DNA from: Achromobacter piechaudii NBRC 102461
GTDB lineage: Bacteria > Pseudomonadota > Gammaproteobacteria > Burkholderiales > Burkholderiaceae_B
Length of the DNA stretch: 64,000 bases
Direction of reading: 5' to 3'
NCBI RefSeq assembly: GCF_001571245.1
Contig: NZ_BCTK01000006.1
Location: 248,001 to 312,000 of the forward strand
In this document: one piece after another, positions 8,815 to 15,678 of the stretch
How the letters are laid out: every line of letters starts with the position of its first letter
How positions within the stretch are numbered: the stretch's first letter is position 1
The notes under the pieces: model-generated
Told to the model about the DNA's origin: nothing
The model's database searches: none
What the model saw: the letters and a program-made list of their open reading frames with translations, nothing else
Made by a program: the position numbers and the translations under genes

Positions 8815-8893
8815 CTAGGCAAAAAGGCGCGAGCAGGGATGTCGCAGGGGAAGACGCCAGTGTAACGATTCCAAAAATCGGGTCCCCAACGCA

Positions 8894-8930
8894 AACGGCC
8901 GGCCAGCGCACGCAGCGCCAGCCGGCCGTT
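8894..8930 (-). terminator. Hairpin downstream of the amino acid binding protein gene
   Basis: AACGGCCGGC at 8894-8903 pairs exactly with GCCGGCCGTT at 8921-8930, with further GCGC pairing inside. On the minus strand it is followed by a weak T-rich stretch (TTTGCGTT). It lies between the stop of the binding-protein gene and the helicase start. Confidence 0.6.
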
Positions 8931-8968
8931 GGGCCATCAGCAGGAAGATGACGGCGGATGCGCCCGGA

Positions 8969-9985
8969 TCAGCGCACCGGCCACCCATACATCAGGCCGC
9001 CATCGCGGTACGACGCGTTCAAGCCGCGCGACAGCTTGAGCGGGCTGCTGGGGCCGAGGTTCTTCTCAAAGCTCTCGCCGTAATTGCCGATGTGCTTGAT
9101 GATGTTGTAGGCCCACTTGTCGTCTACGCCCAGGTTCTTGCCCATGCCCGGCGTCACGCCCAGCAGGCGCTGCACGTTCGGGTTGGTGCTCTTGAGCATC
9201 TCGTCCACGTTCTTGGACGTGACGCCGTATTCCTCGGCTTCCAGCATGGCGAACATCGTCCAGCGCACGACGTTGAACCATTGTTCGTCGCCCTGGCGCA
9301 CCATCGGGCCCAAGGGTTCCTTCGAGAAGTTCTCGGGAAGGATGTCGTACTGGCCCGGGTTCTCCAGGTTGCTGCGCGCGGCTGCCAACTGCGACTTGTC
9401 GCCGGTGAAGGCGTCGCAGCGTCCCACCGCGAATGCGCGGATGATTTCGTCCAGTCGTTCGACCACGACCGGCTTGAAGACGATGTTCTGCGAACGGAAC
9501 CAGTCCGCCAGGTTCAGTTCCGTGGTCGTGCCCGGCTGCACGCACACGGTGGCGCCGTCCAGCTCTTTGGCGCTCTTCACGTTCAGGGACTTGTTCACCA
9601 TGATGCCCTGGCTGTCGTAGTAGTTCACGCCCACGCCGATCAGCCCCAGCGTGGTGTCACGCGTGAGGGATAGCGTGGTGTTGCGCGGCAGGACGTCCAC
9701 TTCGCCGGACTGCAAGGCGGTAAAGCGTTGCACGGCGCTGACGGCCATGATCTTGGATTTGGCGGGGTCGCCGAACATGGTGATGGCCAGCGCGCGGCAC
9801 AGGTCCACGTCCAGGCCGATCCAGCCGCCCTTGCTGTCATTGACCGAGAAGCCGGCGACGCCGGTCGAGACGCCGCACTGGACGAAGCCTTTGTTCTTGA
9901 CGCTGTCGAAAGTCACGCCGGCCGTCGCGGCCCAGGACGAAAGGAATAGGGCGGTGCCTGCCGCAACGTGCTTGAGTGCTTTCAT
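8969..9985 (-). CDS. Polar/general amino acid ABC transporter substrate-binding protein (AapJ/BztA-like)
   Basis: A 338-aa periplasmic binding protein. Residues 1-21 form a signal peptide (MKALKHVAAGTALFLSS..ATA). The mature chain opens with TFDSVKNKGFVQCGVSTGVAGFS and continues through the DVDLCRALA and ERLDEIIRAFAVGRCDAFTGD patterns of the AapJ/BztA group, which binds a broad range of L-amino acids. The ATG follows GGAGAC; an upstream in-frame ATG at 10054 was rejected because the signal peptide starts at 9985. No permease or ATPase genes flank it, so it is an orphan receptor, possibly serving a transporter encoded elsewhere. Confidence 0.9.
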   Translation of the reverse strand: MKALKHVAAGTALFLSSWAATAGVTFDSVKNKGFVQCGVSTGVAGFSVNDSKGGWIGLDVDLCRALAITMFGDPAKSKIMAVSAVQRFTALQSGEVDVLPRNTTLSLTRDTTLGLIGVGVNYYDSQGIMVNKSLNVKSAKELDGATVCVQPGTTTELNLADWFRSQNIVFKPVVVERLDEIIRAFAVGRCDAFTGDKSQLAAARSNLENPGQYDILPENFSKEPLGPMVRQGDEQWFNVVRWTMFAMLEAEEYGVTSKNVDEMLKSTNPNVQRLLGVTPGMGKNLGVDDKWAYNIIKHIGNYGESFEKNLGPSSPLKLSRGLNASYRDGGLMYGWPVR

Positions 9986-10064
9986 GGTGTCTCCGCGCTG
10001 GGCGCATAGGTATTCTTTCGGCTGGTAAGCCGAGGTGCGCGGAATGGTAGCCATGCGGCCTGGG

Positions 10065-10086
10065 CGGGAATATCAGGGAATTCCCG
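10065..10086. promoter_or_regulatory. Inverted-repeat operator candidate
   Basis: CGGGAAT-N8-ATTCCCG has perfect 7-base arms and contains the 10-base palindrome GGGAATTCCC. It lies in the 163-base divergent region between the amino acid binding protein (minus) and the FUSC protein (plus). It could control either gene; the binding protein is unknown. Confidence 0.4.
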
Positions 10087-10148
10087 TTAAATCCACTGGG
10101 CGGAATTTTGGGGGGGTAATCCTTGGCAGGCCGAAAGAGGGGCGATGG

Positions 10149-11270
10149 ATGAACCAGCAAGATCAACCGGAAGAGGCAGGCGGCGAGCGGCCGCGACGTG
10201 GCTTCGTCAAGCAGCAGGTGCAAGGGACCTGGCGCGAGCTGACCCGGGTCAACAGCAGCGACCGGCGTTGGGAGATGCCGTTTGCGGCGGCGCTGTCGTC
10301 CGGCCTGCCCTTGATGGTGGGCGCGTACTTTGGCCGCATGGACTATGGCCTGATGTCCAGCCTGGGCGGCATGGTGTTTCTCAGCCTGCCCAATTCGTCC
10401 TTGCAGCAACGCATGATGATGCTGCTGGCCGCCTCGTTCGGCATGGTCGCCTGTTATGCCGTCGGCGCACTGACGCAATTCTGGCCCACCGCCATGATCG
10501 CCGCGCTGACGATCATCGCCATCCTGGTGAACATGGTGTGCCGCTGCTACCGGCTGGGGCCGCCCGGCAGCCTGTTCTTCATCATGGCCACCGCGATCGC
10601 CGCGTATACGCCCGGCCGTATCGAGGACGTGCCCTTGCGGGTAGGGATGGTGGCGCTGGGTTGCCTCGTCGCGTGCCTGGTGGCCTTTGCCTACAGCCTG
10701 CACATGACGCGCGTGGCGCCGCCCGCGCCGGATGCGCCGCCGCCCAGACCCACGTTCGATTTTGTTGTGTACGACTCGATCATCATCGGCTTGTTCGTCG
10801 GCATTTCATTGCTGGTGGCGCAATTGATGGACCTGCCGCGCCCGTATTGGGTGCCGGTCAGCTGCTTGGCGATCATTCAGGGGGCCAGCCTGTGGGCGGC
10901 GTGGAACCGCCAGCTGCACCGGATATTGGGTACGGCGCTGGGCTTGTGCGTGGCGTGGGCGTTGTTGAGCCTGCCCTTGAATGTCTGGACGCTTAGTCTC
11001 GTGATGATGGCGCTGTCCTTCGGCATCGAGACGCTGGTGGTCCGGCACTACGCCAGCGCGGTCGCGCTGATCACTCCCCTGACCATCTTCCTGGCCGAAG
11101 CGCCGCATCTGGGCCAGGGCTATCCCGCCGATGTGATCGAGGCGCGCTTTGTGGACACGGTCATCGGCGCGTTCATCGGCGTGCTGGGCGCGGTGCTGCT
11201 GCACAACCAGCGCATCCGGCCACGTCTCACCCGCTGGATGCGCGTCGTGCTGCCCACGCGCGTCAATTGA
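10149..11270 (+). CDS. FUSC-family inner membrane protein
   Basis: A 373-aa polytopic membrane protein with two blocks of hydrophobic segments separated by a soluble linker. The first block starts at MPFAAALSSGLPLMVGAYFG. After about residue 200 the linker (APDAPPPRPTFDF) leads into the second block, starting YDSIIIGLFVGISLLVAQLM. PYWVPVSCLAIIQG resembles the conserved stretch of the fusaric acid resistance (FUSC/YccS) family. These proteins are thought to export aromatic or other toxic acids with periplasmic partners, none of which is encoded here. The start at ATG 10149 follows GAGGGG; the frame opens further upstream without a ribosome binding site. It ends 19 bases before the convergent LysR gene. 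Confidence 0.78.
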   Translation: MNQQDQPEEAGGERPRRGFVKQQVQGTWRELTRVNSSDRRWEMPFAAALSSGLPLMVGAYFGRMDYGLMSSLGGMVFLSLPNSSLQQRMMMLLAASFGMVACYAVGALTQFWPTAMIAALTIIAILVNMVCRCYRLGPPGSLFFIMATAIAAYTPGRIEDVPLRVGMVALGCLVACLVAFAYSLHMTRVAPPAPDAPPPRPTFDFVVYDSIIIGLFVGISLLVAQLMDLPRPYWVPVSCLAIIQGASLWAAWNRQLHRILGTALGLCVAWALLSLPLNVWTLSLVMMALSFGIETLVVRHYASAVALITPLTIFLAEAPHLGQGYPADVIEARFVDTVIGAFIGVLGAVLLHNQRIRPRLTRWMRVVLPTRVN

Positions 11271-11289
11271 GTCCGGGGCGAGCGCGGGG

Positions 11290-12261
11290 TCAAGGCGCTG
11301 GGGTCAGCCCCGCCACGCAATAGGGACAATCCGGTTCGGGCTGGCGCTTGTTGGGAACGCCCGAGCTCGCCCCATGCAAGCATTCGTGCGACAGCCATTG
11401 GCTCAGGCGGTCGTAGCTTTCCATATTGCTGCGCCAGTTCGGTGCGCACAGGTAATACCCCAGCGGGCTTTCGAAACTGCGGTCGAATACGTCGACCAGT
11501 TGCCCGGTGGCCAATTCCTTTTCGATCAGGCAATGCGGCATCAGCGCCACGCCGAAGCCTGAAGAAGCCGCCTGGATAATCATCGAAAACAGATTGAAGC
11601 CGGGGCCGAAGCGCGCGCGCTCATAATCGCCGAGATACGTGGAAAACCAGTATTCCCACGACAGCGGAATCTCGATGTGCTGCAACAGCGTGCACTGCTT
11701 GATGTCTTCCAGGTCGCGGATGGGATGCTGTTCCAGATAATCGGGCGAACAAACCAGCCGGGTTTCGCGTCCCGTCAGATACTTGGCGTCGCCGTCGTGC
11801 CAATCGCCGTAGCCATATTGGATCGAAGCGTCGAAATCCAGCTCGGTGCTTTTGTAATCCGCGACGCTGTAGCGCACGAAATTGACCGAGATATCGGGAT
11901 TGAATGCGCGAAAGGTTTTCAGCCGGGGAAACAGCCACTGCGCCGCAAAGGTGGGCGCGGCCGATACGTTCAATGATTTTGCCGACTGCTGCGTGGCCAT
12001 GACCTGCGAGGTGGCGCTTTCCAGCGTATGCAGCGCTGGCCGGATCAGGCTGAGATAGGTGGCGCCCATGCGCGTCAGTTGCAGCCCGTTCGTCGCGCGG
12101 ATGAACAGCGCGTGACCCAGATAGCTTTCCAGCGTGGCGATGTGCCGGCTGATGGCGCTTTGCGTCACGAACAATTCCTTGCCCGCCTTGGAAAACGACA
12201 GATGCCGCGCCGCCGCGGTGAACGCATTCAATTCAGAGAGAGTGGGGCAGCGACGTCTCAT
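11290..12261 (-). CDS. LysR-family transcriptional regulator
   Basis: A 323-aa LysR regulator. The winged helix-turn-helix spans residues 7-65 (LNAFTAAARHLSFSKAGKELFVTQSAISRHIATLE). The effector-binding domain starts near residue 95 (SLNVSAAPTFAAQWLFPRL). The GcvA-like signature FNPDISVNFVRY and the C-terminal GFGVALMPHCLI are typical. It is divergent from the amidohydrolase-MFS-GAF operon across 191 bases holding two perfect inverted repeats, so it most likely controls that operon in response to its substrate. Confidence 0.93.
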   Translation of the reverse strand: MRRRCPTLSELNAFTAAARHLSFSKAGKELFVTQSAISRHIATLESYLGHALFIRATNGLQLTRMGATYLSLIRPALHTLESATSQVMATQQSAKSLNVSAAPTFAAQWLFPRLKTFRAFNPDISVNFVRYSVADYKSTELDFDASIQYGYGDWHDGDAKYLTGRETRLVCSPDYLEQHPIRDLEDIKQCTLLQHIEIPLSWEYWFSTYLGDYERARFGPGFNLFSMIIQAASSGFGVALMPHCLIEKELATGQLVDVFDRSFESPLGYYLCAPNWRSNMESYDRLSQWLSHECLHGASSGVPNKRQPEPDCPYCVAGLTPAP

Positions 12262-12315
12262 AGCGGTATGAGGAAAGCGGGCAGGAACAAATGCGGAAGG
12301 GGGGATCGCAGGGGG

Positions 12316-12332
12316 TATGAGTATTGCTCATA
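12316..12332. promoter_or_regulatory. LysR-type operator candidate, repeat 1
   Basis: TATGAG-TATTG-CTCATA has perfect 6-base arms separated by 5 bases. It lies in the divergent LysR/amidohydrolase region, 55 bases upstream of the LysR start on that strand. It pairs with the second repeat at 12338-12356, the usual recognition plus activation site layout of LysR regulators. Confidence 0.5.
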
Positions 12333-12337
12333 AGGCT

Positions 12338-12356
12338 GTTCGAATTTGTGTCGAAC
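12338..12356. promoter_or_regulatory. LysR-type operator candidate, repeat 2
   Basis: GTTCGA-ATTTGTG-TCGAAC has perfect 6-base arms and a 7-base AT-rich centre, close to the T-N11-A architecture of LysR sites. It is 5 bases from repeat 1 and about 97 bases from the amidohydrolase start. Confidence 0.5.
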
Positions 12357-12452
12357 GCCTAAGGGGAGACCCGGTATCGGACGTTTGGATTGTACCGGTA
12401 GAGTTCGCCATGCTGAATTTCCTGCATGTTGAACGGATAGCGTGATTTATTT

Positions 12453-13682
12453 ATGAAGCCGGTTGTTGTTAAGAATTGCAAGATCTTGAATACGCGCACG
12501 TTGGTCCTCGAAGAGGCCGCCAATGTGTTGATCGAAGAAGGGATGATTGCCCGCATCAGCGCCGATGAACTGACGGCGCCGGACGCCGAAGTGGTCGATG
12601 CCAAGGGCATGACCTTGATGCCCGGCATGATCGACTGCCACGTGCACGTGGTGGCCTCGTCCTTCAACCTGGGCCGCGTGGCGGCGCTGCCGAACGCCTT
12701 GGCGCTGCTGCGCGCGCTGCCCATCATGCAGGGCATGCTGGACCGTGGCTTCACGTCGGTGCGCGATGCCGGCGGCGCGGATTGGGCGCTGGCGCAAGCC
12801 GTGCTGGATGGCGTGATCGACGGCCCGCGCCTGTTCTGCTCGGGCAAGGCCCTGTCGCAGACGGGTGGCCACGGCGATTTCCGTCCGCGCAACGACGAAC
12901 TGGACCCGTGCCCCTGCTCGGTCAAGATTGGCAACATCGGCCGTGTGGTCGATGGCGTGGACAACTGCCGCCTGGCTGTGCGCGAGGAAATCCTCAAGGG
13001 CGCAACGCAGATCAAGGTCATGGCGTCGGGCGGTGTGGCCTCGCCGAACGATCCGATCCAGAACCTGGGCTTCTCCGAAGCCGAGCTGATCGCGATTGTC
13101 GAAGAAGCCAGCAACGCAAACACCTATGTGATGGCGCATGCCTACACGCCGCGCGCCATCTCGCGCGCCGTGCGTTGCGGCGTACGCACCATCGAACACG
13201 GCAACCTGGTCGACCGCGAGGCCGCCGAGGTGATGAAAGCGCACGGCGCCTACATGGTGCCCACGCTGATCACCTACGAAGGCCTGGCCAACGACGGCGA
13301 GCGCTATGGCCTGCCGCTGGACTCGGTCAAGAAGATCGCCACGGTCCGCACCCAGGGCCTGAAGGCGCTTGAGATCCTGGACGAGGTCGGCGTGAAGATG
13401 GGTTACGGCAGCGACCTGCTGGGAGAAACGCATTACATGCAGGCCGACGAACTGGTGCTGCGCGGCCGCGTGCTGGGCAATGCCAAGGTGATCCAGCAAG
13501 CAACCTTGATCGGCGCCGAGATCCTGAATCAACAAGGCCTGCTGGGCGAAGTGTGCGAAGGCGCGCACGCCGACCTGCTGCTGATCGACGGCAATCCGCT
13601 GGACGACATCTCCCTTCTGACCCAGCCCGATTCCATCAAGCTCATCATGAACCGCGGCTTGCTGCACAAGAACGCCTGCTGA
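12453..13682 (+). CDS. Metal-dependent amidohydrolase (imidazolonepropionase/prolidase-like)
   Basis: A 409-aa amidohydrolase-superfamily enzyme. The metal motif DCHVHV sits near residue 63, with further ligands in MAHAYTPRAI and TIEHGNLVD, and the C-terminal GYGSDLLGETHYMQ supplies the conserved Asp. A TGGHGDFR loop shapes the active site. Such enzymes hydrolyse amide, imide or dipeptide bonds in small molecules (Xaa-Pro dipeptides, cyclic imides, arylcarbamates). There is no signal peptide, so it acts in the cytoplasm on a compound brought in by the MFS protein encoded 33 bases downstream. The substrate is not identifiable. Confidence 0.9.
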   Translation: MKPVVVKNCKILNTRTLVLEEAANVLIEEGMIARISADELTAPDAEVVDAKGMTLMPGMIDCHVHVVASSFNLGRVAALPNALALLRALPIMQGMLDRGFTSVRDAGGADWALAQAVLDGVIDGPRLFCSGKALSQTGGHGDFRPRNDELDPCPCSVKIGNIGRVVDGVDNCRLAVREEILKGATQIKVMASGGVASPNDPIQNLGFSEAELIAIVEEASNANTYVMAHAYTPRAISRAVRCGVRTIEHGNLVDREAAEVMKAHGAYMVPTLITYEGLANDGERYGLPLDSVKKIATVRTQGLKALEILDEVGVKMGYGSDLLGETHYMQADELVLRGRVLGNAKVIQQATLIGAEILNQQGLLGEVCEGAHADLLLIDGNPLDDISLLTQPDSIKLIMNRGLLHKNAC

Positions 13683-13715
13683 CGTTCTTTCACTTTTTTT
13701 CCGGAAATTCCCATC

Positions 13716-15068
13716 ATGTATTCCGTATCGGACCGCCTGGAGCGGCTGCCGTTTTCCAGCTTCCATTTCAGGCTGCTGTTGATAGGCGGCCTGGGGCTTG
13801 CGTTTGAAGCGCTGGACGCCGGCATCATTGCCTTCATCATTCCCTCGTTGCGCACGCAATGGGGCCTTTCCACCGGCCAGATCGGCTGGATCGCCAGCAG
13901 CACCTACGTGGGCTTTCTGGTGGGCGCGCTGTTCTCGGGCATCCTGGGTGACCGCTACGGCCGCAAGAAAATCATGATGTGGGCCTTGCTGCTGTTCTGC
14001 GTGGCCACGTTCATCAATGCGTTTGCACGCAACTATCACGAGTTCTACATCCTGCGCATGATCGCCGGCATCGGCATGGGCGCGGAAGGCGCGATCATCG
14101 CGCCGTACCTGGCGGAATTCGTCAGCAGCAAGTATCGCGGCCGCTTCACGGGCGCGCTGGCGGGGTTCTTCTCGTTCGGCTTCGTGCTGTCGGCGCTGCT
14201 GGGTTACTTCATCGTGCCCATGAGCGACGATGGGTGGCGCTGGATCATGGTCATCGCCTCGGTGCCCGTGATATTCCTGCTGTGGTGGCGCAAGTCGCTG
14301 TTCGAGTCGCCCCGCTGGCTTGAGCACACGGGCCAGACGGCCGAGGCCGACCGCATCTGCTCGGCCATCGAAGCCGAGGTGCAGCAAAAGCTGGGCCGTC
14401 CGCTGCCCACGCCCGTCGCCACGCGCCGCGCCCCGACGCAGGCGGAAGATCCGCAAAGCGCGTGGGACAAGCTGGGTTCGCTGTTCTCGAAGCGGTATCT
14501 GGGCACGACGGTGCTGGTCTGGGTGTTCTGGATCACCGTGCTGTTCTGCTACTACGCCTTCCTGGTGTGGATCCCCAGCTTGCTGGTCGAGCGCGGCTTC
14601 ACTATCACGAAGAGCTTTTCGTACACCATCCTGATCTACCTGTCGCAGATCCCCGGCTATTTCTCCGCCGCGTACTTCAACGACAAGATCGGGCGCAAGT
14701 ACACGATCCTGGCGTACATGCTGCTGTCGTGCCTGTCCGCGCTGGGCCTGGCGCTGGCCAGCGGCGAGCAGCAGATCATCATGTTGAGCATGCTGCTGTC
14801 ATTCGGCATGAACGGCGTGATTGCCGGCCAGTACACCTACACCGCCGAGATCTACCCGACGTCGATCCGAGCAACCGGCATGGGCGCGGCATCGGCCTTT
14901 GCACGGATCGGGTCGATTGCATCGCCCACCATCGTGGGCGTGGCGTATCCGGTGCTGGGCTTTGCCGGCGTGTTCGCCATGATGACGGCCATCCTGCTGG
15001 TGGGCGGGCTGGGCATTCTGTTCTTCGGCAAGAACACGCGTGGCGTGGTGCTTGAGGCGATCCACTGA
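13716..15068 (+). CDS. MFS transporter (aromatic acid/metabolite:H+ symporter type)
   Basis: A 450-aa, 12-helix major facilitator. It shows LGDRYGRKKIMMWALLLF between helices 2 and 3 (the family's GDRxGRR motif), the PESPRW-like FESPRWLEHTG after helix 6, and the matching second-half FNDKIGRKYTILAYML. ALDAGIIAFIIPSL in helix 1 resembles the D-containing motif of proton-coupled aromatic acid symporters (AAHS). It is co-transcribed with the amidohydrolase and overlaps the GAF gene by one base (TGATG), so it likely imports the amidohydrolase substrate. Confidence 0.92.
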   Translation: MYSVSDRLERLPFSSFHFRLLLIGGLGLAFEALDAGIIAFIIPSLRTQWGLSTGQIGWIASSTYVGFLVGALFSGILGDRYGRKKIMMWALLLFCVATFINAFARNYHEFYILRMIAGIGMGAEGAIIAPYLAEFVSSKYRGRFTGALAGFFSFGFVLSALLGYFIVPMSDDGWRWIMVIASVPVIFLLWWRKSLFESPRWLEHTGQTAEADRICSAIEAEVQQKLGRPLPTPVATRRAPTQAEDPQSAWDKLGSLFSKRYLGTTVLVWVFWITVLFCYYAFLVWIPSLLVERGFTITKSFSYTILIYLSQIPGYFSAAYFNDKIGRKYTILAYMLLSCLSALGLALASGEQQIIMLSMLLSFGMNGVIAGQYTYTAEIYPTSIRATGMGAASAFARIGSIASPTIVGVAYPVLGFAGVFAMMTAILLVGGLGILFFGKNTRGVVLEAIH

Positions 15069-15613
15069 TGGCGCAGGCATCCGCATTGGCGCCGTGGGCG
15101 GCGCACGCGCGCGCGTTGGGCATGGCGCCCGACCGCGACGCGCAGTGGCAAGCAGTGTCGGCGCTGCTTGCCGAGGCGTTTGGGCATCAGTTGTTCACCG
15201 CGCTGCTGTATCTGGAAGAGCAGCGGCTGATGAAGCGCCTGTACACGTCTGACGAAAGCATCAGCCCGCTGGGCGGCTTCAAGGCCACGGGCAACGGGCC
15301 GTGGTCGCGCCATGTGCTGGAGCAGGGCCAGATGTATGTGGCCAGCAACGAGGACGATGTGCGCACGGTGTTTTCCGAAGCGCCCATGCTGATCGAACGC
15401 GGCCTGCAATCGGCGTTCAATATTCCCGTGCGCTATCAGGGTCGCGTGGTGGGTTCGTTGAACATGCTCGCTGGCCGCCACGCCTATGACGGCGTGGACC
15501 GGGAGCTGGCGGCGGTGATCGCCGGGATGTGTGCGCCCATCTTCGTGGCGGAAATGCAGGACGCACAGGCGGCAGCCGCGCAGATCGATCGCGCGGGGCT
15601 GGATAGCGTTTGA
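15068..15613 (+). CDS. Stand-alone GAF domain protein
   Basis: A 181-aa soluble protein consisting of one GAF domain (about residues 25-160) with no DNA-binding, kinase or cyclase output. Landmarks are FTALLYLEEQRLMKRLYTS, SRHVLEQGQMYVASNEDD and the core-strand pair SAFNIPVRYQGRVVGSLNML. GAF domains bind small ligands; the conserved cysteines of GAF-type methionine sulfoxide reductase are absent. Its ATG overlaps the stop of the MFS gene (TGATG), implying translational coupling, so it probably senses, binds or processes the same compound. Function is unknown. Confidence 0.82.
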   Translation: MAQASALAPWAAHARALGMAPDRDAQWQAVSALLAEAFGHQLFTALLYLEEQRLMKRLYTSDESISPLGGFKATGNGPWSRHVLEQGQMYVASNEDDVRTVFSEAPMLIERGLQSAFNIPVRYQGRVVGSLNMLAGRHAYDGVDRELAAVIAGMCAPIFVAEMQDAQAAAAQIDRAGLDSV

Positions 15614-15678
15614 GTGATCAGGTGGCGAGCATGGCGGGCCTTGCCGCCTGCCATGCCGCGCATCGCTGATGCAGTTTC

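Noticed and set aside
12447-14456. 669-aa minus-strand open frame
   Set aside because: Antisense to the amidohydrolase and MFS genes, which have clear motifs; composition is that of a high-GC shadow.
15631-15654. Hairpin ATGGCGGGC/GCCTGCCAT between the GAF and nicB stops
   Set aside because: One mismatch and no T tract on either strand; possible but too weak to list as a terminator.
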